This document shows, piece after piece, positions 1 to 7,554 of a stretch of DNA of 12,624 nucleotides. Every line of letters begins with the position of its first letter. Within the stretch, counting starts at the first letter, position 1. The position numbers were made by a program, and so were the translations under genes. A model generated the notes under the pieces. That model did no database searches, was not told where the DNA came from, and worked only from the letters and a program-made list of their open reading frames with translations. This DNA comes from Chitinophagaceae bacterium (GTDB lineage: Bacteria > Bacteroidota > Bacteroidia > Chitinophagales > Chitinophagaceae): NCBI GenBank assembly GCA_009996555.1, contig JAACZX010000023.1, positions 1-12,624 of the forward strand. The letters are read 5' to 3'.

Positions 1-49
1 AGATGCAATGAAAGAATACATTGATCTTGTTTCGAAATTAAAAGGTTAA
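1..49 (+). CDS. C-terminal tail of an unidentified protein (partial)
   Basis: An open frame enters from the left edge (codons starting at base 2) and reads DAMKEYIDLVSKLKG before TAA at 47-49. Only 15 residues are visible, so no family can be named. The charged, helix-like end is typical of a soluble protein's C-terminus. Its stop codon overlaps the stop codon of the minus-strand glycosyltransferase: TTAA at 46-49 serves both. That fits a genuine convergent gene end, but a chance open frame of this length cannot be excluded. Confidence 0.45.
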   Translation, partial: DAMKEYIDLVSKLKG

Positions 50-1215
50 TTTTTTTTGGGCAGTAATTGCAAATACCAATCCTGCAACTCCTTCCCGATC
101 ACATTTTTACTGAACTGAATAGCTGCACCGGCAGCTATTTCTGTTTTATTATACAGCAAAGGTTTTTGCAGGTAAGCATACAACACTTCTGCCAGCGCTG
201 TGGAATTACCCGGCGCTACCAATACTCCGTTTGAAAGATTCACCAGCTCCGCAATACCGCCAACATTTGATGAAAACACAGGCAGTCCGCAGCACAACGC
301 TTCGTTTACAACACAGGGCAGGTTTTCATAATTACTGAAATGAACCAATGCATCTGCTGAACGCATGGCTTCAGCTACTTTATCATAAGGCAATGTTCCA
401 AGCCAGGTAATATGGCCAGCAAGACCGAGCTGTTCAGCTAACTGTACATTTTCATTCACAACCGGTCCAACAAACAGCATCTGCCACCCGCTTGCCTGTT
501 CTTTTAATAACGACAATGCCTTTAAAATACCTTGCACATTTTTCAACGGATGCATCATCGACACATGAATAAACCTGATCCCTGTATGATTGTTCTCCTG
601 CGCATAAAACAAATTATTGTCAACTACATTGCGGATCAGTTGTGTTTGTCGCACATCAAACAACGCATGCAGCCTTTTCAACAACCAGTTTGAAACTGAG
701 CTTACAGCTAACGCTTTACGGAAGCTTTGCTTTGTTACATAACGGAAGTAACGGTTGCGGCTGAAATAATTTTCCGGAATATGATCAAAATAAGCAGAGC
801 TATGTTCTGTTACCACAAACGGAATATGATGAAGCCGGTTCATTACAACCGCTGTTAACCCTGCTTTTACCGGCACATGCACATGAATAAGATCGGGTTT
901 TCCGTTAGCAGTAATATATTCTTCCACCAGCTGCAAATAAAATTTCTGAAACCGCTTGTTAAACAGATACACGTTTAAAAAGGACAATCCTGTTTCAGGC
1001 AGAGGAAGAAAGTAAACTGTTGATGACAGGTTTGCTTCTTTTCGTTCCTGCTTTTCAATTGCTTTTATATGGGTAAGAAAATGCTTGTTCTGCACAACAT
1101 GTATAATATCCACTTGCTGGTATAATGCCAATGCTTCTGCATGGCGCTGAATAAAATCACCATCATAGGGATCAACAGCATTCGGATACCAGCTGCACAA
1201 CCATAACACTTTCAT
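46..1215 (-). CDS. Family 4 glycosyltransferase (GT-B fold)
   Basis: This 389-residue protein is a retaining GT-B glycosyltransferase of the GT4 type. It would transfer a sugar from a nucleotide-sugar donor to a growing surface glycan or lipid-linked acceptor at the cytoplasmic face of the membrane. The N-terminal acceptor domain (about 1-190) begins MKVLWLCSWYPN and holds HVHVPVKAGL (111-120) and VVTEHSS (134-140). The C-terminal donor domain carries the GT4 hallmark E-x7-E at E297 and E305, followed by the GLPVFSSNVGGIAELV stretch (310-325) that shapes the nucleotide-sugar pocket. The length is normal for the family. The start is fixed by an ATGA overlap (1212-1215) with the stop of the upstream flippase gene, so the two are probably cotranscribed and translationally coupled. 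Donor and acceptor sugars cannot be read from the sequence. Confidence 0.9.
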   Translation of the reverse strand: MKVLWLCSWYPNAVDPYDGDFIQRHAEALALYQQVDIIHVVQNKHFLTHIKAIEKQERKEANLSSTVYFLPLPETGLSFLNVYLFNKRFQKFYLQLVEEYITANGKPDLIHVHVPVKAGLTAVVMNRLHHIPFVVTEHSSAYFDHIPENYFSRNRYFRYVTKQSFRKALAVSSVSNWLLKRLHALFDVRQTQLIRNVVDNNLFYAQENNHTGIRFIHVSMMHPLKNVQGILKALSLLKEQASGWQMLFVGPVVNENVQLAEQLGLAGHITWLGTLPYDKVAEAMRSADALVHFSNYENLPCVVNEALCCGLPVFSSNVGGIAELVNLSNGVLVAPGNSTALAEVLYAYLQKPLLYNKTEIAAGAAIQFSKNVIGKELQDWYLQLLPKKN

Positions 1216-2534
1216 GACAGCCCGTTTTTACGTGAAGCAATTTTTTCCATGATCAGTTTCCGCAACAACACAGCATCGCTTTTGCGGAAAAAAAGAAAAT
1301 CTGCAAAGCTGCTTTGGTATTCTTTTTTATGTTTCAGCAGAATAAAACACATGTAACAGATATAACCTGTGCTGCTCACTACAGCAGCACCAATAATACC
1401 AAACCGTGGTATTACCAGCAGATCGCCAATAATGATGATGGCCAATGCAATGATATTGCCTTGAAAATTCACCCGCAATACTTTTTTACCACTGTAATAA
1501 GCTGCAAGCAAATGAATAACTGAATAACAAAGTATTGCCGGCACCAACAATACAAAAGGCAGGTACATATTACTGAATGTGCTGCCAAATACAAAGGGGA
1601 ACAACCAGTAACCGGTTACAATCAACACAGTACAACCAATGGCATAAAGTAAAATAAGTCCACGGGAAAGCAGCTGCATTTTTTCATTCATTTCCTCTCT
1701 CCTGCCCGATGCCGTCATGGGAAATACAACAGCAGCAAGTATTGATGGTACAATGAAAAATAACTGAGCCAGCTTACAGGCCTGTATATAATTCCCAAGA
1801 TCGCCCGGAACATTCCAAAACTTTTTTACAAACCAGTAATCAACCCGGTACATTAAAAACGTCATGGAATTAGTGGCTACAGCAACCAATGCATACGATA
1901 AAAAAGGCCTCACTAATTCATTGGGTATTTTTTTCAGATCATGCCATTTAAAATAGCGGATGAAAAAAGCAAGCATCAACAGCAGCCCTTGCATGAAAAA
2001 TGAAAAGAAATACAATTGAACATACTGATCGTTTGTAATAAAATTACTGATCACGCTATTGTTCGGCACCAATACAATCAGCAGCAGGTTTACAGCTACC
2101 AGCAAAAGATTAGGCAATACAAAATCCATTTTCGCATAAAACAATGCAACAAAAAAAGTGATCAGCAGATTGCCTGTTAAAAAACTTGTGGTTGCCAGCG
2201 GGTAACTCTGTTCATTCAACAAGCCACCTTCCGGTACCGACAGTGAACGCAGCACAAACCAGCCAGGCAACATCAGCAACACTACCCATGAAACTGAAAG
2301 GGCGGCCAATTGTGTTTCATTTATTTTTTGTTGAGAAAGATAATACCCCATCGGGGCTTCAAGACAAAAGCTGATCACCAGTACAGCAAAGGCAAGTAAG
2401 TTGATTACATAATAGATCTGCCCGCTTCCCTCCGATTCAAAATGCCTTGCTACAAGGATATTCAGCAACATCACAGAGAGAAAATAAAACCCACGCCATA
2501 TAATACTGTTTGATAGTGCTGTAGCAAGTTTCAT
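1212..2534 (-). CDS. Wzx-like polysaccharide flippase (MOP superfamily)
   Basis: An integral membrane protein of about 440 residues with roughly a dozen hydrophobic helices. It resembles the polysaccharide-biosynthesis (Wzx/RfbX) branch of the MOP exporters, which flip lipid-linked oligosaccharides across the inner membrane. The N-terminus MKLATALSNSIIWRGFYFLS, followed by an ARHF.SEGSGQIYYV loop, is typical of these proteins, as is the later PSILAAVVFPM segment. The frame stays open upstream to 2639, but I chose ATG 2532-2534. Homologues begin just before the first helix, and the extra 35 residues are Cys-rich and atypical. An exact TAnnTTTG promoter element lies inside the extension at 2553-2560. 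The gene overlaps the downstream GT4 gene by 4 bases, so the pair probably builds and exports one glycan. The substrate is unknown. Confidence 0.82.
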   Translation of the reverse strand: MKLATALSNSIIWRGFYFLSVMLLNILVARHFESEGSGQIYYVINLLAFAVLVISFCLEAPMGYYLSQQKINETQLAALSVSWVVLLMLPGWFVLRSLSVPEGGLLNEQSYPLATTSFLTGNLLITFFVALFYAKMDFVLPNLLLVAVNLLLIVLVPNNSVISNFITNDQYVQLYFFSFFMQGLLLMLAFFIRYFKWHDLKKIPNELVRPFLSYALVAVATNSMTFLMYRVDYWFVKKFWNVPGDLGNYIQACKLAQLFFIVPSILAAVVFPMTASGRREEMNEKMQLLSRGLILLYAIGCTVLIVTGYWLFPFVFGSTFSNMYLPFVLLVPAILCYSVIHLLAAYYSGKKVLRVNFQGNIIALAIIIIGDLLVIPRFGIIGAAVVSSTGYICYMCFILLKHKKEYQSSFADFLFFRKSDAVLLRKLIMEKIASRKNGLS

Positions 2535-2552
2535 GTGCAAAACAGTGAGTTT

Positions 2553-2586
2553 CAAATATAGACCGAATACATTGGACAAAAAACAA
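2553..2586 (-). promoter_or_regulatory. Candidate Bacteroidota-type promoter for the flippase-GT4 operon
   Basis: Read on the minus strand, 2560-2553 is TATATTTG, an exact match to the Bacteroidota -7 consensus TAnnTTTG. Upstream, TTG motifs lie 16 bases (2579-2577) and 23 bases (2586-2584) away, bracketing the usual spacing to the -33 TTTG element. Transcription would begin about 10-15 bases before ATG 2534. This supports the shorter flippase start. The element is short and AT-rich, so a chance match is possible. Confidence 0.45.
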
Positions 2587-2604
2587 TATTTCGCTTTGAT
2601 TGAA

Positions 2605-2632
2605 TTGCAAACAACTGATTTCATTAGTTTTA
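2605..2632 (+). promoter_or_regulatory. Weak candidate promoter for the sua5-like gene
   Basis: TTG at 2605-2607 is followed, after 17 bases, by TAGTTTTA at 2625-2632, which matches TAnnTTTG except for the last base. This would start transcription about 15 bases before the ATG at 2654. It lies in the short region between the divergent flippase and sua5-like genes. The match is imperfect and the assignment tentative. Confidence 0.25.
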
Positions 2633-2653
2633 CAGCCACTTGTTACAATACTG

Positions 2654-3594
2654 ATGTTAACCGGAACCGGTACAGATATAAACAATGCAGCCCGGCTGTT
2701 AAAAGCCGGCGAACTGGTAGCTATACCTACTGAAACAGTTCGGTGTTGCAGATCTATAAAGTAAAGAACAGACCACAGTTCAATCCGCTGATCATGCATG
2801 TGGCATCGTTTAAAAAAGCAGCGCCTTACATTGATGATATTCCGCATGAAGCAGAAAAACTGGCGGCTGCATTCTGGCCCGGCGCATTAACCATGCTGTT
2901 CAAAAAAAGTGCGCTTGTTCCTGATCTTGTTACTGCAGGGAGCAGCAGGGTTGCTATCCGTATTCCCAATCATCCGCTAACAATTGAACTTTTGCAGCAA
3001 ATCGATTTTCCATTAGCTGCACCAAGTGCAAATCCATCGGGCTATGTGAGCCCCACCACTGCTGCTCATGTATTTGAAGGTTTGCACGATAAGATTCCTT
3101 ACATACTTGATGGCGGTCCTTGTGGCGTGGGTGTTGAATCGACCATTGTTGGCTGGAATGAGGAACATAAACTGGAAGTGTACAGGCTGGGCGGCATTGC
3201 TGTTGAAGCCATTGAAAAAGTAGTAGACCACAAAGTGATCATCAGTAAAAAGATCACTGAAAACCCAGATAGTCCCGGTCAGTTAAAAAGTCATTATGCA
3301 ACAAACACAGCTTTGTATTTGGGCAACAGCAATGATCTGCTGCAACAATTCAAGGGCAAAAAAATTGTGCTGATCAATTTCCACTCTTACCATGCAGCTG
3401 TGCCCAAAGAGCAGCAGTTTATTTTATCAGCTACCGGAAGTACAGAAGAAGCGGCAAAACATTTGTTTCACAGTTTGCGTGAAGCTGATTTGTTGAATGC
3501 AGATGTTATTCTTGCTGAACGCTTACCCAACGAAGGTTTGGGCCGTGCTGTAAATGACAGGCTTGAACGTGCGCAGCATGTTATGAAAAGTTGA
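2654..3594 (+). pseudogene. Sua5/YwlC-type L-threonylcarbamoyladenylate synthase, broken by a frame-shifting deletion
   Basis: Intact members use threonine, bicarbonate and ATP to make threonylcarbamoyl-AMP for the t6A tRNA modification in the cytoplasm. The frame from ATG 2654 gives the normal N-terminus, with AARLLKAGELVAIPTETV (residues 12-29), then runs out of frame and stops at 2762-2764. The +1-shifted frame resumes at GTG 2743 with VLQIYKVKNRPQFNPLIMHV and continues 283 residues to TGA 3592-3594. It contains the KxR motif (KNR), the APSANPSG motif, the linker region SPGQLKSHYA and the C-terminal Sua5 domain ending in EGLGRAVNDRLERA. In the family, PTETV is followed by YGL..NA and about five more residues before AV. 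Here those 11 codons are absent, which with the frame change implies about 34 missing bases. Translation from GTG 2743 alone would lack the PTETVYGL part of the active site. The cause may be true decay, a sequencing or assembly error, or a strain variant. Confidence 0.85.
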
Positions 3595-3648
3595 AACCAA
3601 ATGAATGGGTGCATATAATGTCAATCCCGACTTCACTCAAAACGCTCA

Positions 3649-5553
3649 TCACTCATCCTTCTTCACTTTTTCATCGGCAATCAAACTGTCTTCATCCCAG
3701 CCAAGATCTTTCCGTAAATGAAGCGCCTGGTTATCGGCCTGTATAATGGCTTCCAGCTCTTCAATGTATTCTCTTGCCTGGTTAATGTATTCTTTTTCGT
3801 TGTTACGCACTTTCGACAGGTCTTTCAGCTTCTGTTCATCGTAACGGAAGAAAGTCCTGGCTGCACGCTGTGCAGAATAAGCCCTGTGACCTAATATCTT
3901 TAATGCATCAACACCCATCCTGAGCGATGTATCAATTGTTTCACGATAGATGTGCAGGATCCCGGCATTCATCTGATCGTATGTATCTTCTCTTGTACTG
4001 CTGCGCACCAGCATTTGCAGATCAGGAAAATGTTTTTTAATGGTTTCGATCATCTGCAAACGTTTCTCTGCATCATCCATTGCAATGATGACCATTTTCG
4101 CTTCAGCTGCACCGGCAGCTAACAAAATATCATACCGGCTTGCATCACCATAGTACACTTTAAAACCCATCTTACGAAGAAAATCCACACGGTTACTGTC
4201 AATATCAAGAATGGTTGCTTTAATACCATGCGCCCGTAAGAAACGGCCAATGATGTTTCCAAAATGCCCGAAGCCTGCAATAATCACAGGATTTTTTTCT
4301 TCCACCGTATCTGCCTCACGCTGCTCCTTTACATTATTCGACAAACGCTTGTCTACAAACGGCAATACAATTTTTTCGTTCAGGAAAAATGCAATTGGTG
4401 TAAGCGACATACTAATGGCAACAACCGCCATCAGTATCTCTACATTACTTCGTGCAACAATTCCTTCTGTCAACGAAAAACTAAGCAATACAAACGCAAA
4501 CTCTCCCACCTGCGATAAGGAAGAAGAAAAAATAATATTCTGATCAATACGCAGTTCAAATGCTTTACCAATGATGAGCAGCACCACTGCTTTTACAAAC
4601 ATTAAAGCCAGTACCAAACCAAAAATGAGGAGCGGATGTTCAAGTATCAACTCGAAATTGATGGATGCGCCCACCGCAATAAAAAACAAACCAAGCAACA
4701 AACCTTTGAAGGGTTCAATATCGCTTTCCAATTCATGTTTGTATTCACTGTTTGCCAATACAACACCGCTTAGAAATGTGCCTAATGCCGGACTTAAACC
4801 CACCGATGACATGAGCACAGCAATACCCACCACCAGCAACAATGCTGTGGCTGTAAACATTTCTCTTAATTGTGTGGATGCTACCAATCGAAAAATGGGC
4901 GGAACAAGATATCTTCCGCCAACAATAATCAATGCAACGGCCCCTGTTATGATCAATGTACGCATCCATGCGCTTTGGCTTTCGATCCATCCTCCTGCGG
5001 AATGTGATGCAGCTTCAGGATTTGCCAAACCAGTTATTGCCAATAGAGGAAAAAATGCAAGCATAGGAATGACAGCAATATCCTGGAACAGCAACACAGC
5101 AAATGCACTTCGGCCAGCTGTTGTTTTATCAATTCCTTTTTCAGCAAGTGTTTGCAACACCAATGCTGTTGAACTTAGTGCAAGCGCCATTCCAATAGCT
5201 AAGGATGATTGCCATGGAAGCCCGGCATAAAATGCAATACCTGAAATTATAACGGACGTGATCAATACCTGTAAGCCCCCCATGCCAAGAATAGCTTTAC
5301 GCAACCGCCACAATACAGCTGGCTCCAGTTCAAGCCCAATCAAAAACAACATCATTACCACACCAAACTCAGCCGAATGCATCAGGCTTTCACCTTCGCC
5401 GCCAATGAACTTTAATACTGCCGGGCCAATAAGAATACCTGCCAGTAAATAACCCAGTACAGATCCTAATGCAAGACGTTTAGCCAGCGGCACCATAATC
5501 ACCGATGCAGCCAGGTAAACCATTGCCTGGAAAAGAAATGCATTATTATCCAT
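3649..5553 (-). CDS. KefB/KefC-type monovalent cation:proton antiporter (CPA2) with RCK domain
   Basis: A 634-residue inner-membrane K+ efflux antiporter. Residues 1-400 form the CPA2 transport domain with a dozen or so hydrophobic helices, including GVVMMLFLIGLEL (64-76) and the family hallmark GRSAFAVLLFQDIAVIP (147-163, with Q157-D158). The regulatory loop HELESDIEPF (273-282) is nearly identical to the HALESDIEPF loop of Kef proteins. An RCK/TrkA-N nucleotide-binding domain follows (about 420-540), with GFGHFG (427-432), an acidic end of beta-2 (LDID, 449-452) and YYGDASR (467-473). A charged, coiled-coil-like tail (about 570-634) ends the protein. Kef proteins are held shut by a low-molecular-weight thiol and opened by its electrophile adducts, acidifying the cytoplasm. 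The start lies 2 bases after the stop of the kefG-like gene, so the two are cotranscribed. B and C types cannot be separated from the sequence alone. Confidence 0.92.
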   Translation of the reverse strand: MDNNAFLFQAMVYLAASVIMVPLAKRLALGSVLGYLLAGILIGPAVLKFIGGEGESLMHSAEFGVVMMLFLIGLELEPAVLWRLRKAILGMGGLQVLITSVIISGIAFYAGLPWQSSLAIGMALALSSTALVLQTLAEKGIDKTTAGRSAFAVLLFQDIAVIPMLAFFPLLAITGLANPEAASHSAGGWIESQSAWMRTLIITGAVALIIVGGRYLVPPIFRLVASTQLREMFTATALLLVVGIAVLMSSVGLSPALGTFLSGVVLANSEYKHELESDIEPFKGLLLGLFFIAVGASINFELILEHPLLIFGLVLALMFVKAVVLLIIGKAFELRIDQNIIFSSSLSQVGEFAFVLLSFSLTEGIVARSNVEILMAVVAISMSLTPIAFFLNEKIVLPFVDKRLSNNVKEQREADTVEEKNPVIIAGFGHFGNIIGRFLRAHGIKATILDIDSNRVDFLRKMGFKVYYGDASRYDILLAAGAAEAKMVIIAMDDAEKRLQMIETIKKHFPDLQMLVRSSTREDTYDQMNAGILHIYRETIDTSLRMGVDALKILGHRAYSAQRAARTFFRYDEQKLKDLSKVRNNEKEYINQAREYIEELEAIIQADNQALHLRKDLGWDEDSLIADEKVKKDE

Positions 5554-5555
5554 AA

Positions 5556-6164
5556 CTACGATTGTATTGCTTGAGGAATAGGAACAAGATCGTTCATGTA
5601 AACACAGCTTTCAATTTCGGGTTTGCTGATTCGGTCTGCTCCTAATGCCAGCAGCATTTGTTCGTACTGCAACGCATGCAGATCCATATCTGCCTCTGAC
5701 AGCCGGTGTGTTCCGTGTATTACAAACGGAGGAAGATATTCCACATCACATAAGTAAGCAGTTTGCTGAAACGGTAACAAATATGTACTTAACGAAAATT
5801 TATTTCTGCCAACAGCAGTGTATGAGTTTTTAGAACCACCTGTTGAAATGGCGTTCATAAACTTCTTTCCAGCCAATGCTCTGCCGCCAGTACCATAAGC
5901 CCAGCCATGCTCCAGTACAAGATCGAGCCACTGTTTAATAATGGCAGGCGAACTATACCAATAGAACGGATGTTGAAAAATGATCACATCATGCTTCAGC
6001 AGCAAATGCTGTTCATACGGAACATCAATATCAAAATCGGGATAACGTTCATAGAGATCGTGAAACCGCACATCGGTTGATTTCGGAATATGCTCAACAA
6101 GTCGTTTATGAATTCTCGACTTTTCCATTGCAGGATGTGCAAAGAGTATCAGAACTTTAGCCAT
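5556..6164 (-). CDS. KefG/KefF-type NAD(P)H quinone oxidoreductase, Kef ancillary subunit
   Basis: A flavodoxin-like FMN protein of about 202 residues that in characterised systems binds the Kef antiporter, is needed for full activity, and reduces quinones. Visible motifs (from ATG 6164) are KVLILFAHP (3-11, phosphate-binding loop), HDLYERYPDFDIDVPYEQ (35-52) and FQHPFYWYSSPAIIKQWLD (63-81), then a GWAYG.GG segment. These match the KefG pattern closely. The frame extends 16 codons upstream to 6212, but family members start at the MAKVLILFAHP methionine, so I prefer 6164. No convincing Shine-Dalgarno is seen at either site. It ends 2 bases before the antiporter start and is probably the first gene of a kefGB unit. 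The 122-base gap upstream contains candidate operator repeats. KefG fits slightly better than KefF given the YPDF/EQ segment. Confidence 0.88.
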   Translation of the reverse strand: MAKVLILFAHPAMEKSRIHKRLVEHIPKSTDVRFHDLYERYPDFDIDVPYEQHLLLKHDVIIFQHPFYWYSSPAIIKQWLDLVLEHGWAYGTGGRALAGKKFMNAISTGGSKNSYTAVGRNKFSLSTYLLPFQQTAYLCDVEYLPPFVIHGTHRLSEADMDLHALQYEQMLLALGADRISKPEIESCVYMNDLVPIPQAIQS

Positions 6165-6246
6165 AGAAACAGTTTTTTGGTCCTGCAACAAAAACTGTAC
6201 AGTTACAGGCATGCCCGGCAGTTGATCACATCACTCAGTTTGCCAT

Positions 6247-6290
6247 GTAACTGCAAGCACCTGTTACGTTTGTAAGATACGAAATCTTAC
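6247..6290. promoter_or_regulatory. Cluster of inverted GTAA/TTAC half-sites upstream of kefG, candidate operator
   Basis: Four alternating half-sites lie here: GTAAC (6247-6251), GTTAC (6263-6267), GTAAGAT (6272-6278) and ATCTTAC (6284-6290). The last two form a perfect 7-bp inverted repeat around ACGAA. GTAAC and GTTAC form a 5-bp inverted repeat with an 11-base spacer, and TTAC-N4-GTAA is nested between them. The cluster starts at the HHE gene's stop codon and lies 83-126 bases before the kefG start. There is no T-run after the stem, so an intrinsic terminator is unlikely. A dimeric winged-helix repressor site is one possibility; no regulator gene is visible here. Confidence 0.4.
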
Positions 6291-6757
6291 TCCCAAAATT
6301 TCACCGGGTAATCGGAGCAGGCTTTTGCTGTGAGCGATTCAAATGCCCTTCCCGCTGCGGCCAGTTCATTTTCCTGTATATGCTCCTGTATATATCCAAA
6401 CATTTCACGCTCTTCAAAGCGGATGTGTTTTTCAAGCAAAGAATAAAAAGAGGTGACCAACTCGTATGATGATGCGCCACTTCGGATATCGTTGATCATT
6501 TTACGCATAGTGTGATGCTCTGCTTTCATTTGCTCATACAAAGGCATAAGACCAGGCAGCGCCAGAACATGCGGATGCAGAAACACTTCTTCTTTTATGA
6601 AATGATTCCGCAATTCGTTGTTCCATGTATCTACAATAAAGTCGTTCATTGCAGACAGGTCTGCCTGTTTCTCCACACCTTTTTTTAAGAGCAAAACGGC
6701 CATTAAGCCATTGTGATGCTGATGCGATAATTTCTGCAACTGCTCTGCCCTTTGCAT
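6287..6757 (-). CDS. Hemerythrin-like HHE-domain protein
   Basis: A 156-residue soluble, all-helical protein with the HHE cation-binding fold. This four-helix bundle usually holds a non-haem di-iron centre that binds oxygen, nitric oxide or peroxide, or senses iron and redox state. Candidate metal ligands occur in the expected rhythm: H14/H15 in HQHH, H52 and E56 in HFIKEE, H81/H82 in EHH, and H111 with E115/E116 in HIRFEERE. No signal peptide, membrane helix or second domain (such as a DUF438 or ScdA-type N-terminus) is present, so it is a stand-alone bundle. It starts 10 bases after the tpiA stop and is probably cotranscribed with tpiA. The biochemical role (iron storage, NO or O2 handling, stress sensing) cannot be decided from the sequence. 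Confidence 0.85.
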   Translation of the reverse strand: MQRAEQLQKLSHQHHNGLMAVLLLKKGVEKQADLSAMNDFIVDTWNNELRNHFIKEEVFLHPHVLALPGLMPLYEQMKAEHHTMRKMINDIRSGASSYELVTSFYSLLEKHIRFEEREMFGYIQEHIQENELAAAGRAFESLTAKACSDYPVKFWE

Positions 6758-6767
6758 AACCGTTCGT

Positions 6768-7529
6768 TTATTTCAGTGACTGAATGATCTGTACAAATTC
6801 ATCTGCTTTTAATGAGGCACCACCCACAAGTCCACCATCCACATCCGGCTGACCGAATATCTCTTTTGCATTAGAACCTTTTACACTACCTCCATACAAA
6901 ATGGAAATTTCATTTGCAACATCTGTGCCGTATTTTGATGCCAATGCGCCACGTAAATGCGCATGCATTTCCTGCGCCTGTTCAGATGTAGCTGTTTTGC
7001 CGGTACCAATTGCCCAGATAGGTTCATAAGCAATGATCACTTTTTTCAATTCGTCGGCACTTAAATGATAAAGACTTTCTTTGAGTTGATTTGCTACGTA
7101 CTCATTTTGTGTTCCTGCTTCACGAATAGCCAATGCTTCACCACAGCAGAAGATGGGCGTTAAACCTGCTGCTAAAACAGTATTTACTTTTTCAGCCAGC
7201 ATTTCATTGCTTTCGTTAAAGTATTCACGGCGTTCGCTGTGACCAAGCACAACATAGCCAACGTTGATCGACTTCAGCATTTCAACAGAAGTTTCACCTG
7301 TGTAAGCACCCGATGTTTTCGTGTAGCAGTTTTGGGCAGCAACACCTGTATTAAGATGTCCTTTTAATTTTGCTACCACCATGGAAAGGTATGGAAACGG
7401 AACAGCAAACACAGCACGCTGGCTTGCTGATAAAGTAAACGGGGTATTAATAATGCCATTGATCAGTTCTTCGGCCTGCTGAAAAGTTAAATTCATTTTC
7501 CAGTTTGCTGCGGCTACCTGTTGTCTCAT
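6768..7529 (-). CDS. tpiA: Triosephosphate isomerase
   Basis: A 253-residue TIM-barrel enzyme that interconverts dihydroxyacetone phosphate and glyceraldehyde 3-phosphate in glycolysis and gluconeogenesis. All signatures are intact: AANWKMN with catalytic K11, LGHSERR with electrophilic H97, AYEPIWAIGTGKTAT with catalytic base E169 and the flexible phosphate-gripping loop 6, and LYGGSVKGSN (211-220). DVDGGLVGGASL (229-240) provides the C-terminal phosphate-binding loop. Length is standard and no residue looks abnormal. The start ATG at 7527-7529 directly precedes the RQQVAAANWK strand. The gene sits 25 bases after the GlmU-like gene and 10 bases before the HHE gene on the same strand, so an operon is likely. 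Confidence 0.97.
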   Translation of the reverse strand: MRQQVAAANWKMNLTFQQAEELINGIINTPFTLSASQRAVFAVPFPYLSMVVAKLKGHLNTGVAAQNCYTKTSGAYTGETSVEMLKSINVGYVVLGHSERREYFNESNEMLAEKVNTVLAAGLTPIFCCGEALAIREAGTQNEYVANQLKESLYHLSADELKKVIIAYEPIWAIGTGKTATSEQAQEMHAHLRGALASKYGTDVANEISILYGGSVKGSNAKEIFGQPDVDGGLVGGASLKADEFVQIIQSLK

Positions 7530-7554
7530 AATCTTGTTGTTTTTAAATCGTAGT

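Noticed and set aside
2535..2639. Upstream extension of the flippase (35 residues)
   Set aside because: The extension is atypical for the family, contains the likely promoter -7 element, and runs into the leader of the divergent sua5-like gene.
2437..2847. Minus-strand frame of 136 codons spanning the flippase start and the sua5 start
   Set aside because: It overlaps two genes with clear homology in other frames, is Cys-rich with no recognisable domain, and would need both neighbours to be wrong.
3595..3648. Possible terminator between the convergent sua5-like and antiporter genes
   Set aside because: I looked for a stem-loop with a T-run on both strands in these 54 bases and found none.
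4571..5230. Open frame of 219 codons on the + strand opposite the antiporter
   Set aside because: It lies entirely antisense to the well-supported Kef membrane domain. Its Ser/Asn/Thr-rich, low-complexity translation is what reversed hydrophobic codons produce, and no family is recognisable.
6272..6290. Hairpin GTAAGAT-ACGAA-ATCTTAC as an intrinsic terminator for the HHE gene
   Set aside because: The 7-bp stem is AT-rich, overlaps the stop codon and is not followed by a T-run on either strand. An operator role fits better.
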